This document shows, one piece after another, positions 23,326-36,719 of a stretch of DNA of 64,000 nt. The notes beneath the pieces were generated by a model, which saw only the letters and a list, made by a program, of their open reading frames with translations, was not told the DNA's origin and did no database searches. A program made the position numbers and the translations under genes. Within the stretch, counting starts at the first letter, position 1. Every line of letters starts with the position of its first letter. Source of the stretch: Ceratotherium simum simum (taxonomy: Eukaryota; Chordata; Mammalia; Perissodactyla; Rhinocerotidae); the NCBI RefSeq assembly GCF_000283155.1, contig NW_004454178.1, forward strand, positions 923,888 to 987,887, written 5' to 3'.

Positions 23326-25394
23326 CTCATCTGGTCTGATGGATTAAGTTTGATCTAATTAAATATTCTAATAAACAATTTTCATGACAGTCAATAATAA
23401 AGATACAAAATATATATTGTGCAAAAATCTCAGCATTAAAAGGGCTAGAAAAATGTTCATGTATTTGCTGTTAATTCAGCAAAGGATGAAAGAGGATTAT
23501 GGATCATAATATCATTTATGTAAAGAGAAATTCTTTCTGTCTCTTTTAAAATACAAGTTGTCCAATGACAATCAATTAAATGGGAAGTCATTGGAAACAT
23601 TTCATGTTGTCCTCTACGTTAAGTCATGGCTCAAACAAAGGCATGATTTAGTGAGTGACATCATGGCAAAGATCAACCAACAATTTCTAAAAATCAACAG
23701 TGTATTTGGAAATTATTAGGAAAATTGGATGAACTGTTTGTACTACCATACACATCATGTGACAAGCAATTTCGTGATTCACATTATTTAGAGAATAAAG
23801 GCGTTTTTTTATTATGAGTTAATTTAGGGTAGTGTACCTGTTGCTAAATATTTTAACATCACCCTTGCTTTCAGCACCATGCAGCTTCCTTCAAGGCTGT
23901 TTTTCTTTCTTTATTATGACACCAATAACTGAATTAAATTTCTTGTTTTTATTACAAGCATGGCATGTCACTTAGATTTTCCTTATGAAAACAAGGATCT
24001 GCAGTTCATAAAATATGAGATCAAGCTGATACGTGGAATGCACACTTCAGATAGTCTTATTTGATTTTGAAGATTAGTAAATAAAAAGTATGATGATTTT
24101 CATTGGCATCAGAAAACTAAGACACAAATAGGTACCCAGGGGACTTCTCGGCCATTTTCTGCTTCAACTGTAGAAAAGTCATAAAGCACTCATTATATGG
24201 ACACCAAAGTACCAATATTTTGTCTCTTCCTGTGTAACCAGTGTGTTGAACAAGCATGACTCACATGAATTGTGACCAAAACACGAATTTACTTTTGCCT
24301 TTCACAGTTCCTTTAAACATTATGCAGTGGAAGAAATCTCCTGCCTCAAGCTGAGGACTTGGGCAGACTCGTGACTTTTTAGTCACTCTCAGATAATAAG
24401 ATTCTTCTGGTTATAAAAAGAATCTCAATTATAAAAAGAGTCTCAATTCAGAAATTGAAATATCCAGCCCATGGAGTAGTCAAGACTCTGAGGCTGATGG
24501 TGTAAGATCTGTGTCCATCCCCAGCATGGATTTGCCTCGGGCAGAAAGCCTGCACTGGGCCTGGGGTACAGTCCGTCCTTCTCCGTGAACCCACTTTCTC
24601 TTCTTCCTGGCAGGTGCTGTTTTTGCTCCCTCTAGGGATAAACCGGGGCAGTGAGGAGAAATAAAGGAATAGGAGATGTCTTACTTGATTGGAGACCGGG
24701 CATTCTGTGACCGGCAGGTGGTTGAAGCAGCTCTTTCTCTTGGTGGGCGTCCAGTGTCCACATCCAGCCTCTTTCTGCTGAGCCTTCTCTCCCGTTCAGG
24801 CAGCCTTACTGCACAGGACATGAGACTTTCTCCAGCTCCCTCTCCTGCACGGCCCTCACCTGGCCCTCCTTGTTACCTACCCTACTAACTCTAGGAGTGG
24901 AGGCAGATCCCAACTCAGCAGCACTCCTGGGGCCCCACAACCAAACCCATCTGCCCGCCTCTGGCCACCGTATTTCTCCAGCCTGTAAAAATCTAGTGTC
25001 TCTCAGCATCAGGGAACACATTTCAATGCTCTCCAAGCGTTTGAATCCTATTTTTATTAAGCTTAGGGTTAGAAGGTAACACTTCACCACACCTCCCCCA
25101 AAAGGAAAGTGACTCACAGACAGCATGGCATCTCCAAAGAAATCCCCTCATGTATCTCCTCTCACCAAATCCCTCTCAATGTCCCCTTTTTGTGTTGTTA
25201 ATCTGACAGAAACAAAGTCCTGGAGATCATTTCCGTTGTAAATCTGCACATGGGAAGGGCAATTTGTCACTCTCACGTTGTGTCCTGATGTCAATTAGGC
25301 TAGCCCGCCGTAGGTTCTGTCTGTATCTCACTCTCCTCCTAACATCCTGTTGTCTTGTCTTTTCTCCACTTCTGGCTAGAGTAGCCTCCTAATA

Positions 25395-26075
25395 CATACA
25401 CTGCTGGTGGGAGTGCAAACTGGTGCAGCCACTATGGAAAACAGTATGGAGATTCCTCAAAAAATCAACGATAGAACTACCATATGATCCAGCTATTCCA
25501 CTGTTGGGTATTTATCCAAAGAACTTGAAAACACCAATTTGCAAAGGTACATGCACCCCTGTGTTCATTGCAGCCTTATTCACGATAGCCAAGACTTGGA
25601 AGCAACCTAAGTGCCCATCAAGGGACGAATGGATAAAGAAGCTGTGGTATATATACACAATGGAATACTACTCAGCCATAAGAAACGACGAAATCCAGCC
25701 ATTTGTGACAACATGGATGGACATTGAGGGTATAATGCAAAGTGAAATAAGTCAGAGGGAGAAGGTCAAATACCGTATGATTTCCTTCATTAAGTAGTAG
25801 ATAATAACAACAATAAACAAACACATAGGGACAGAGATTGGATTGGTGGTTACCAGAGGGGAAGGGGGGAGGGAGGAGGGTGAAAGGGATAATTCGGTAC
25901 ATGTGTGTGGTGATGGGTTGTAATTAGTATTTTGGTGGTGAACATGATGTAATCCATGCAGAAATAGAAGTACAATGATGTACACCTGAAATTTTTACAA
26001 TGTTATAAACCAATGTTACTGCAATAAACAAAAAATTAAAAAAAAAATAAAATAAAATAAATAGAAAGTGAATAA
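25395..26075 (+). mobile_element. L1 LINE, 5'-truncated 3' end
   Basis: The sequence runs from inside ORF2 to the A-rich tail (about 26035-26075, with aaaat repeats). Bases 25423-25797 form an uninterrupted 124-codon frame encoding the ORF2 C terminus, including [15 protein letters not shown] and TMEYYSAIRNDEIQPF. The preserved frame suggests a fairly young copy. The 3'UTR includes a G-rich tract at 25855-25885. No clear target-site duplication was found. Confidence 0.92.
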
Positions 26076-26089
26076 ATGCCACAAACACT

Positions 26090-26880
26090 GAGTGCTACAT
26101 CCTCCTCTGGGCCAGGGCCCTCAAGGCATTCGGAGTCAAGCGAGGGAGACAGATCATACACAACACACCACAGCCCAGGATAAACAGTGATAAGTGGTGG
26201 AAACTCAAGTTCACACGAAGACCTATGGGGAAAAAGGAGTCCAGGAAGGACAAGGGGATTTCTAAAGCAAAGGCATGAGTGAAGGACACGTTCTGAGAAC
26301 ATGAAATCATCTGGTGTATCTGGAGCACAGGTGGGTCAGAGCAAATGAGATCAGGAAAAAAAAAAAAGATTTGAGACCGATTTGTGGTCTCATTCGTATT
26401 CAGAAGTTTGGATTCTATCGTATAAGCTAGAGCATTCATTAAAGGTTTTTGCGGAGGAGAAGTGATACAATCAGATCTGAATTTTGGAAGAGTAATTTCA
26501 GCAGCGGTGTGGAGATTGGACTGGAAAGAAGAGACTATATCTGGGGAAACCAGGGAGAGGTGACCAAAGCCTGAGCCAGAAGAGTGGGAGCGAAGATGTG
26601 GAGGCAGGAAGATGCTCAAGACACTTTTGAAATAAAAGGGATAGAACTTGGAGACCATGGGATGTGAGTTGGTTAGTGGAGAAGGAGAAATAAACTCAAG
26701 AGTTATAACTTGGATAACCAAGTAGATGATAATGCTACTAATGAAGATGAAGTATGCAGGTGGAGAAGAAGTGTCAGTGGAGTTTCCATGAGGAAATCTT
26801 AGCAAGTTGTTAATTCACATCTGGGTCTTAGAAGTGGAATCATGGCCAAAGAAGGATATATGAGTATCACCCCAGATTCT
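26090..26880 (-). repeat. L2 LINE remnant, antisense
   Basis: Reads like the complement of L2: 'aagtttggattctatcg', 'gaagtgatacaatcagatctg', 'agagtaatttcagcagcggtgtggag', 'tctgggtcttagaag'. Interrupted by an A run near 26356. Family call is from memory; ends approximate. Confidence 0.6.
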
Positions 26881-29359
26881 GGATGGTCCCAAGCCATAGG
26901 GAGTAAATAAGAGGAAGAGGAGTGGCTTGCCCCAACCATCGCTAACCCAACCATACTGATCAATAATGAGCAATGCTCTCACCATTCATCCCAGGGCATG
27001 GTTCTCTCTGAGTTCAAGCATCATCCCTTGGGACTGATCTGGCCGACAAGGATTGCAATGTTGGTGACCACGCTGGGTCAATGACTTGCCTGTTCTGGAT
27101 CCCTGCAAATGTTGCTCGTTTTAGGGAAAGTTAGAGGAGCTGAGTTTCACACATCCTCTGAGTCAATGGGATACAGGCTGCAGTAGTCCCTCCTTACACT
27201 GGCACAGTTAGTTTATACTCAGCTCTTCCTATGCCATCATCAGTGCTGATGCTTAAATGGCCCATTGCTCCTAAGACTGTTTCATCTTAAGAAGGGAGGA
27301 GGTCTGTTTTTCCTAATTCTTTTATTTGTTCTTGACATCCACTCATTAGGCACCAGATATCTTGGCTCCGCTTATTTGGTTTAGGGATGAAACCTCAAGT
27401 CGTCTGGAAATAACATTCTTAAAATCAAGTCAGCCAGGGCCAGTGCAAAGTTATTAATTTTGCTGTTACCATAATACTGGAAATTTATTCTCCTTTCCTC
27501 ATTTGCCAAGGCTCATAATCTGAAACAGAGCTTTGAAAAAATTCCTGACATATAAATGACGACATTAGTCCTGGAGAATGGGTAAACTCATGCAAATTGG
27601 GCTCACAAAAGGGAGAAGAGTTAAAAAGTCCATAATGAAACTTGGTGTAATTCCTATATTTAAGGAGCAAGCAGAAAAAAAAGGAGGTGATCATAAAGAC
27701 CGAGAACCAATCACTTGAGAGAAGGTAATGGGGGAAAATGTCAGAGAGGCCACAGGAGTGGATGTCACATAGCATTAAGAAGATCTGCAGAGTCTGCCAA
27801 ATGTGAGAAATGAGAAGCTGTTGAGTTTTGGAATAGATCATCCAGTGACTTTGCAGACCAATGGGGGATGCTGAAGATAGAACAGGCATCTCAGGCTGTA
27901 CTTCTTCATTTCACTTATGTATGACCCGGGGCAAATTACATAACTGAGCCGTTGGCAAAGAAATAGCTTCTCCGGCTCTGAAAGGGCAATGTAAAATGAA
28001 TTTCCCCACTCATAGCTTGGGGAACTTCAATTATAAACGTTTTCCTCTTGAAACACCTTTCATCCAGGGTACACGCTGTTTGTCAGTATGGTCAGTGTAA
28101 AAAGGCATTGCTCTGCACCTTGTCGCTCCCATGGTTATTTTTGAAAGCCAGTTTCTATTTCCTTTGGTTCACAAGCACCTACATTTGCTATCTTCCTGTT
28201 GCATGGCTGCTATCTCTAACACTGGCTTCTAAATGTATATAAGTAGATTTATTTGCTTGCATAATAAAAAGCATGAATAAAATTTTTCAGAAGAGTAAAC
28301 AGGCTTTGATTAGTATGTGAAGCAGCTCAATAGAATGTCAGGGGTTAAAAGAAAGTGATTAATGTCTGTTTCATGACTGATTCATTTGTTGGTCTTAGAT
28401 TAAATCTTTTAACCAACCCTTCCAGCCACAAAAATGAAGATAATAATTCTTGCTTATGTCCTTTTGTTTTAGCCAATTAGATTTGCAGAGTGATTTGTGA
28501 TTTTCAGGTAAAAATTATTGAGTTTTCTCATTTATACGTTGTAAGAGTAGTGGATAATGAGTTGATGAATTTAAAACCCTCTGCCTTCAGGGCCAACCTG
28601 GAAAACCACAGTACATTAATTTTGGTTACATAGTTTATTGTGATTTTTTTTCTCTAGATAGACTTGAATGCATTATATAATCATGCAATCATTTGTACAT
28701 AATCACCTTTTAATTATATTCTGTTGTGATCTGATTCCTGTTTTTGCACATACATGCATGTGAGCACACTCTTAATATTCTACATTTTATGACATGCCCA
28801 TTCTAAAATTAAGTTCGTTTTCAATTTCTTGGTAAATGAGAAATGTTTCTGATGACTCTAGAATGAAAGGGGGGCTAAGTTTGCAGGCTGGCTCTCACAG
28901 TGGGCTTGTAGTTCTTCCCAGTTATGTTGCCTGTGCTTTCGTTCCTGATGCCGGAAGAATCAGCTTGATGCAAGCACGATGGTGCTTGAGTAGAGAAGCA
29001 CATTTGCAGCAATACAACTTACTGCAAAGCAATAAAAATCCAAGAGGAGATGGGGCATTTACCTATGCCATGCAAGGAAATTTTTCATCAATAAAAAAAA
29101 ATCATATTCAATATTACTGCATAAAGGAGTGGTTTCCACTCTTTTTAGAACATGGGTTAAATATAGGACAGCAAGTAGAATACTTCCTTTTGAACCTCAA
29201 CTCCACATCCAATGTCATTCCCTTTTTATAGCAAAATTTCTCACCAACCTTCTCTAGAGAGACTGCAAAGTTTCATAGAATCGATTTCATACATTTGAGA
29301 GGAATATCTTAGCTGTGATATCAGCGAAAGAAGTAAACATTGAAAGAAGTCAGTTTGGC
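26881..29359. other. Intergenic, mostly unassigned
   Basis: No gene seen. About 27,480-27,890 has repeat-like text, possibly antisense L2. About 28,250-28,850 is AT-rich single-copy-looking sequence. A 131-codon frame at 28836-29231 has no recognisable domain and ends just before the L1 at 29360; I treat it as chance. Confidence 0.6.
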
Positions 29360-30242
29360 TTGTTTAAAAAAAGAAACACTTCTGCACAGTAACGGAAACC
29401 ATCAACAAAACGAAAAGACAAATTGCTTATTGGGAGAAGATATTTGCAAATCATATATCTGATAAGGGGTTAATATTCAAAACATATAAAGAACTCATAC
29501 ACCTCAACAACAAAAAACAAACAACCTGATTAAAAAATGGGCAGAGGATCTGAACAGATGTTTTTCCAAAGAAGATATACAGATGGCAACAGGCACATGA
29601 AAAGATGTTCAACATCACTAATCATTAAGGAAAAGCAAATCAAGACCACAATGAGATATCACCTCACACCCATCAGAGAGGCTATTATAGAAGGGCTATT
29701 CCCCTTCTAGGTATTTATCCAAAGAACATGAAAACACTAATTCAAAAAGATATATGTACCCCTATGTTTATTGTAGTACTATTTACAATAGCCAAGACAT
29801 GGAAACAACTTAAACGGCCATTGGCAGAAGAATGGACAAAGAATTATATATATACACAATGGAATACTATTCAGCCATAAAAAAGATGTAATCTTGCCAT
29901 TTGCCACAACATGGATGGACCTTAAGGGTATTATGCTAAGTGAAATAAGTCAGATGGAGAAAGCCAAATACCATATGATTTCACTCATATGTGGAAGATA
30001 AAACAACAACAATAAACACAGAGAACAGATTTGTGGTTACCAGAGGGGAAGTGGGGTGTGGTGAGGGAGGAAGGGGTTAAGGAGCATATTTGTACGGTGA
30101 TTGATGGAAACTAGACTATTGGTGGTAAACACAACATAGTCTATACAGAAGTCAAAATACAATGATGTTCACCTGAAATTTATGTAATGTTATAAACCAA
30201 AGTTACCTCAATTAAAATATATGTATATAAATTTTAAAAGAA
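29360..30242 (+). mobile_element. L1 LINE fragment with internal deletion
   Basis: The first part matches L1 ORF2 ('cacctcaacaacaaaaaacaaac', 'gggcagaggatctgaacag', 'acaatgagatatcacctcacaccc'). Near 29,690-29,700 it jumps from 'catcagagaggctat' straight to 'ctattccccttctaggtatttatcc', skipping intervening ORF2 sequence. It then continues to the 3' end and 'acctcaattaaaatatatg'. The ORF2 frame is broken. Confidence 0.9.
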
Positions 30243-31559
30243 AATGCACGCTAGAAAAATAGAGATTAAAATTACCAACTGAGGCACAGCACAAATCATG
30301 GAACAAGATGCAACACCTTTGTTGTTTCAAAGGTGTTTCAATCACAGGGTGCCATCATTCTCTATACAGGACGCTTGACCAAATCTGTTTTCTTGTGTTT
30401 GAACCAATGGCTATAGCTCAGCTGTTTCTGGTACCCCAGCCATGACACCTACAAAAGGAACCCATAGCAACCATCCCCGACTGGTGGTATTTTTTCTAAC
30501 TCGCTAGGCTGCAGTCCTAACACTATCAGAAAGGGAATTTCCCAAATTATTCCTTTGAAAGATTGAATATTTTTGTTGCCAGCTAACATATTTTCTTCAG
30601 CAGACAAATGTCATTCTTAGGCAGGCTGGGTGATACCTCTAGATGTAAAAGGTGCTTGTCTGTGATGGAGGGACTGTATAAATTTTACATCAAGGGTTCA
30701 AAGAATGATTGTGATGTGTGAGATCAGTCTTTTCCATTAGCATCATTTCCTTGAAAAGGACAAACTAATGATCTTTAATATAAATTAGTAGCTATAAACT
30801 GATGACATCTAGTCTTAAGAAGCAGAATTAAATTACATAGTCGCTGCTTGGTATTTTCAGCGATCCATATGCAGACACATAAGGGTAAATTACGGCTCTC
30901 ATTGCTCATTACGTTTTTAAGGAATCAAAGTTTATGGCAAGTTATTTTCAAATATGTCTTACACCCTTTGATACATTGCTTCATTTAATCTTGACAATAA
31001 CTCTGTGAGATGAATATCATTATGTCCATTTCATTTTAAGGAAATAGGGCCTCATAGGGCTAACAGAGCAGTGAATCACATGGATCTCCCTGACTGGAAA
31101 ACCCATAGTTTTCCCGCTAAACTATGCTGCATCTCAGGAAGGGCATCAACTATTTATATTAAAAGAATAACTAAAATTTACTGTTTGGTTTTTATGAAAA
31201 TAAAACGTGCAGCCCCATCCTGAAAGGAAACTATGTCACAGATACGAAGAACATGAACTTCGTAATCCCGGCCCTACTGCTTCCTGGTTATGTAACTTCG
31301 GGCAATTGAATTTTTCTGTGCCTTAGTCTCAACACTTGTAAAATGGAGACATTTCTAGGTATATTAAAAACGTGATTAAATTAAAACAAGTGAATAGTTC
31401 AGGATTTTGGGGAATTTTTAATGAAATTATGTGTAGAGTTGTCTGATACAGTACTTGATACTCAGTAAATGCTGAATTTTCTGCTGTTCCACTTTTCAAA
31501 TTTTTAAAAATCATAAAATATCACAACATATAATTTTACCAAAAGAAAAAACTATACAG
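30243..31559. other. Intergenic with two MIR remnants
   Basis: An antisense MIR lies near 30,960-31,130 ('cttcatttaatcttgacaataactctgtgag', 'cattttaaggaaatag'). A sense MIR lies near 31,245-31,475 ('ctgcttcctggttatgtaacttcgggcaa', 'cttgtaaaatgg', 'actcagtaaatgctga'). 30,243-30,950 shows nothing I can name. Confidence 0.6.
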
Positions 31560-31990
31560 ATTCATGTTTTCCTTGCTGTTCTCCTCTAAACATGTATTAT
31601 GAACATTTTTCAATTCAATAAATGTAGGTTTACATTATCCTTTTTAATGAGTTTATTGCATTCCATTTGGCGGACATACTGCAACTTACCCAGCTAATTC
31701 TATGTGTTTGAACACTTGATCTGTTGGCAAATTTTTACTATTATAAATGATTCTCCTTGCCAACATCTCTGCATAGACGTCTAATTATTTCCTTAGCAAA
31801 AATTTTTAGAAATGGAATTCTTGAATCAAAGGGTATCCAGATTTATAAGGGCTTTTTATACATGTAAAGAAATTGCCTCCAGAAAGTGTGTGCTACTTTT
31901 TGTTCCCACGATAAAGGGTTATTTCCCTAGTTCAAATTTCTTTTATGTTTCCAATTTGTTACACATACATTTAGTTTTTCAATTTAAATG
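31560..31990 (-). repeat. Old L1 ORF2 remnant, antisense
   Basis: Text such as 'aatggaattcttgaatcaaagggtat', 'aaattgcctccagaaagtgtgtgctactttttgttcccac' is the complement of the L1 ORF2 C-terminal region, heavily diverged. Confidence 0.6.
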
Positions 31991-32060
31991 CTTTTGATAA
32001 CAATTGATATGATGTTATTTTCTTATTAACTTCAACAAAACACTTTAAAAGCAACCAAAA

Positions 32061-32385
32061 ATTTAGATCAGGGGTTTGTAAATTTGTTCTGTAAAGAGCC
32101 AGATAGTAAATATTTTAGATTTTGCAAGCCATACCTTCTGTGTCTGCTCAACTCTGCTTGGTAACGTGAAAGCTCCCACAAACCACACATAAATTAAGGT
32201 GGCTGTGTTCCAATAAAATTTTGTTCATGGACACTGACATTTGAATTTCATATAATTTCCACATCTCATAATTTTATTTTGCTTTTGATTTTTTTTTCAT
32301 TTAAAAATATAAAAACCATTATTAGCCCAGGCAGCCAGAGGACCTGATTTGGCGTAGGCTGTAGCTTGATGACCCCAATTTGGAT
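32061..32385. mobile_element. hAT-type nonautonomous DNA transposon
   Basis: The element spans 32069-32377 with imperfect terminal inverted repeats (caggggtttgtaaa at the left, ttgatgacccca at the right). The body 'ctgtaaagagccagatagtaaatattttag' is a well-known mammalian MER family. Flanking octamers atttagat (32061-32068) and atttggat (32378-32385) match at 7 of 8 bases, as expected for hAT 8-bp target duplications. Family name not assigned. Confidence 0.8.
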
Positions 32386-35300
32386 AGATGTAATGTGATT
32401 TCATGTGGCTCACTTTTCCTGATTTTCAGCTAACAAAGGCAAGGGAGGAGATAGCATAGACAGAGCCATCAACTGTTGAAGAGACTGGTGCCCTTTGGTC
32501 TTCAGTAAAGAGTTGCACCCTTCCACAATCCAAAATGACTTCAAATCCTGCCTTATAACTTACTATCAGTGTGGACCTAAGCAACTTAGCCTCTCCGAAC
32601 CTCAGCTTTTCCTCACTTATAACGAAGCTGGAATCATCCATGTGGTGCCCTTAATTCATTTGGAAGCCGTTAAGTAATAACCAATATTCTTCAGTGTTCT
32701 GGAAAATTCACACGTGAGGTGTTGCATTAATATATTGGATACATGTGTTAAGATGGACAGAACAGCTGATATTTATTGATGAGCAGTTACCCTGCATGCC
32801 TTCTTTACAGCAGCAATTAACCTGACATTCTGGTCATTAATTACTCCTTTGCATTTGTCTTGTCCTTGTAGGTTTACTAAGCATTTTCAACCTTTTATTT
32901 ATTTAATCCTTAAAATAATCCTGTGGCGTATATATTCTTGCCACAGTTTATAGGGAGAAAACTGACATGAAGTACTTTTCTCAGATTATACAGAGTACAG
33001 CTAGTTAATGAAAGAGCCATAAGTTGAACACAGGTCTTCTAACCACAAGTCCAGGCTTCTTTTTTCCACATCCAGATGGATCCTCTCATCTGTGAAAAGA
33101 ATCGATATCTACCTTTTCTGCTGTCCCCTGATCCTAGCGCTGTCACTCTGTGATGAGAAAACAGCTGTTCTGAGTTGCTGCCTAGACATTTCACAGTCTG
33201 ACAACCCTGCTCACACCCAGAGTCTGGACACTGAGAAGAGGGAGCTTAGGGTTCCTGCTCTGCTTTTTCCAGGGCACCTTTTAAAGTAACCACTTAGAGT
33301 GGAGCCCACGGAGAGGTGGTGACCTCGCCCCAACCACCTTATACGTGACAGGTGCTTGCCACCCTGCCCTCCGTCTCCTGCTCACTCGTGGCCTGGGACG
33401 GAGGGCTGCCCTTCCATTGGCTCGTTGCATCCCCCGCCATCCCCCCACCCCCGCTTCTGGGCTCTATAAGTAATAAATCTTGTGACTTGACTTCCTTTGT
33501 GCGAGGGTACTGGAACTGCGCTCTCAATCGAAACAACCCCAGGGTTGTCACTTCCCCAAGGTGGGAGCTCGGATGCTGAGGGGACCACCTGCCCACCCAC
33601 ATGGGTGGCTCCTGCCTCCTCATTCAGGAGGTCTTAATCTTCATAGTCTTAATTTAAGACGCCTACTAAGGGCCCCCCAACACACACTCATTGCCTGACT
33701 TTCACAGAGATTCAAATTGAGTCTGCCCCCCAAGTCCCTGCTGTCATAGTCACAGTTGACAACATGTCTTTTCTCCTCCCAACTCCATCACGGTTTATAG
33801 ACCCACCAAGGACCCTGTGGTCAAAGACACAAAGTGACAGAGAGGAACAGGCCCACGGAGCACAGCCGAGTCACTAACACGGAAGCTGGAGCCTGAAGCT
33901 GCTGTGGGCCGTGTCCCACCCTTGTACTCCCTAGTTCCATCTCGGTGAGGCTTAAGCACAGCTTCTGCGTCTGTGAGATTTCTCTCTTATAACAGCCCCC
34001 TTTGTTTAAGCCAGTCTGAGTAGGTCTGTGTCGTATAACCACATCAGCCCCAAATAAAACATGCTGGTCGATCCACGTGGCATTTTTATTTCCTTCCTTC
34101 AATATATAAAGGCCTATATAGATCTGTGGGATTTGGGGGAGGAATCTAAAAATAATTAAGTAAAATCACACCTATGATCATGAAAATAATAAAAAAGGAA
34201 ACTAACATGTAACAGTCAAAACAACATTAGAAGCTACCTGTCGATGTAATATTGGGCACGTTTAAAAATATGATTTAAGGAGGCAAACTGGGTTTTGAGT
34301 TATTTCTCGTGGCAGGTAAGGAACATTAATTATAACTAACCATGACATTTGCTTTGGACGAGAGTATTCCAAGACCAAATGTTGACTAAAGGCTTGAAGG
34401 TAAACAGGAGTAGATTGCGTTCCTCTTATGGCATTAGCTTCTGCTTTTCCTGGTGACAAAACTACTCTCTTGGCTGACCCTATTTGTACGGCAGTCAGCG
34501 TTGTTTACTTCCGTTTTTCAATCTTTGGGGTCGTGGCCTTTTCTACATTAAAATAACAGAAGTCAGATCATTGTCGTCTTGTCCTTCAGCGTGCTCTGTT
34601 CCCCCTTTGGCCAGCTACTCACCTGCTTTTTCTACTGGACGAATAATTCAACTTCGGTCGGATTAGAGTACAGCGGTGCATTCGGTTTACACCCTGGAGT
34701 CAACTGCAAAGCTTTGTAAAAATTTTCAGAAGCTTCCCCCCCCCAAAGATTCTGATTTAATTGATCAGAGATGGAACCCAGATATTAATATTTTCTAAGT
34801 TCCTCTGGTAAGATGCTAATCACCAGGATTGAGAACCATTTGTTTTGAGAAACCTACGGACTTCTTCTAGAACGCAGTTAGCACCAGAGTTGATAAATGC
34901 GTAGTTTGTTTCTTAATCAGATAAAAGGATATTGATCCAGATGCACAGCACTTTGAATCAGGAAATAGGAGAAAAGATGAGTCTTAATATGTCTGTAACT
35001 CAGAAGTGCAGCATGAAACGGACATTTCACAGAGGGACCTGGGAAGGCTTCATGATCTCGGTGCCATCAACAGCAATGATTATGCTGAAAATAAAGAAAA
35101 ATTAAAGTATTATATCAATGGTTATTTCTTGCCTTTTTAAAAGAGAAAACTATGAGCTGTCAGAGTTTGCTGATATTTTACATCAAGTTGCAAATGCTTC
35201 TGCAGATGAGATCCCCTCCTCTGGGAGGAAGTGCTGCCTCTGGGAGGTCGCACTGCTGGGTTTTCTGGAAGCAGATGCCCAGCTGCAGTCAGGGTGCGAG

Positions 35301-36719
35301 AGAGAACTTGTATTCCCTGCGGAACAGAGCTCTCTCTGCTGGGGGCAGGCGAGGGTCTGGGGTTTGTGCTGCTGCCACCTGACTGAGTCGTGGGCAGAAG
35401 CTGCCACCCTGTGAGGGACACATGCACTAAAGAAGAGAAGGAACGAGGAGCAGAAGCCACACAGCAGCAGGGAGGAGATGTGGCGGCCAGACTGTTTCTC
35501 CCTGATTCCTAAGGAGCCCAGCATGGCCAGGTCTCTTCTCACACCAATGCTCATCACTGCATACGGCAGGGCACGCTAATTAAGGTGTTTCTGAAATTTC
35601 AGCCGGTTACACACAAACTAACCCTGCATTAATAAGAAAATGTCAACAGAATACTTAAGGGCAAGTATTGCATGTCCACATTTTAAAAGGATACACTTTC
35701 TAAAATAAACAATTTTATTTTTTCTAAATTGGCCCTTCTGCAGCAATGGTTTAAACTCTAGGAAAACATGAATCTCACCATTCTTTTTACAAGTGGTGGT
35801 ATAAAGGAAATTTTTTAAAAAATATTTTTTTTCCTACACTTCAGAGGGAAAATTAAATTGAAGGATAGTTTTCTAAGGAGCTATTCAGAATTTCCACTTT
35901 ACTAAAATAAAGCTTCATTACAATATAATATAAAGTTGAAACTTGCACATCTTCATGATCATAATACGATAAACAGTGTGCATAATAAAGAAGGCTGAGG
36001 ATTAGAAATATTTCAAGCCATACTAATGTTGAACAAAAATGAATACTCAGTGATTCAGCAAATATGGCTTCCAGCGTTGTGAAGCTTTCATATCCTTTAA
36101 ACAGAAAACGTGATTGTTTATAAAACGAGAAACAAACAAACAAAAATAGGCTTTAATATTGAAATCTACCCAAAGGGCAATATATCTATTTCTTCTTGTC
36201 TGCTTAAATCTATAGAAGAAAAAGGGTTTTGTACTCCTGAAACAGAATTGTCAGTCAAATAGGAACCAGAGGGCTGGCATGAATTCCTTTGGTGAAGCCA
36301 TTGAAGTTAAAATTAAAACAGGGATCTGACCTATTAAGGGGCTGACCATTTGTGTGTTATGACTTCAAATCAGTGACTCCTACAGCTTCAGGAGCCAGCA
36401 TCCACCCCCACCCTCCGCAGGCATCTGTGAGCAATTCCGTGTCACTTCACCCTGCGTTCAGGGACGTGTGGATTCATAAGCCCTAACAAGATGCCGAGTG
36501 GAAAAGGAAAAATTAAGTGTAAATGCTCTAGCAATCCTCTCCACATAACTACGAGGTTTCTGTAACATCGGCTCTGCGAATTACCGGACTGTTGTTTGTC
36601 CATCTTCCTCAGCGTCACTCCACGAAGAAGCATCGTGGATTGCAAGATCAAGATGAAATGAAAAAGAAGACGAAGCTAAGAGATCATTTGAAAGGCTAAA
36701 AGTCTATGTCATCGTGTCA
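32386..36719. other. Intergenic, mixed old repeats and unassigned sequence
   Basis: A sense MIR lies near 32,530-32,650 and an antisense MIR near 32,865-33,060. A GC-richer LTR-like block lies at 33,300-33,620 and a MER5-like remnant near 34,665-34,845. A GC-richer stretch at 35,190-35,540 has overlapping short frames in several registers and no recognisable protein. 35,600-36,720 is AT-rich with no feature seen. Confidence 0.55.
33300..33620 (+). repeat. Possible retroviral-type LTR relic
   Basis: A GC-rich stretch ends in 'gggctctataagtaataaatcttgtgact', i.e. a TATA-like and poly(A)-signal-like combination as in R/U5 of an LTR, followed by a T/G-rich part. No internal viral genes or flanking duplication seen. 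Low certainty; it may be plain intergenic DNA. Confidence 0.3.

Larger units (their letters stand above)
20101..25394. other. MAP2-UNC80 intergenic region, proximal part
   Basis: An old interspersed repeat with a 51-bp internal duplication lies at 20,190-20,760, a MER5A-like remnant at 20,838-20,974 and an antisense MIR at 23,170-23,325. A GC-richer block at 22,420-22,990 has several overlapping chance frames and no recognisable protein. From 23,340 to about 24,450 the sequence is AT-rich, repeat-poor and single-copy-looking. No gene is seen. Confidence 0.7.

Noticed and set aside
26095..26805. 236-codon minus-strand frame
   Set aside because: It overlaps an antisense L2 remnant; the translated text has no recognisable host domain, and L2-derived open stretches are common.
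35118..35557. Overlapping frames of 76-124 codons on both strands in a GC-richer stretch
   Set aside because: No recognisable domain or splice context, and frames open in several registers suggest composition rather than coding.
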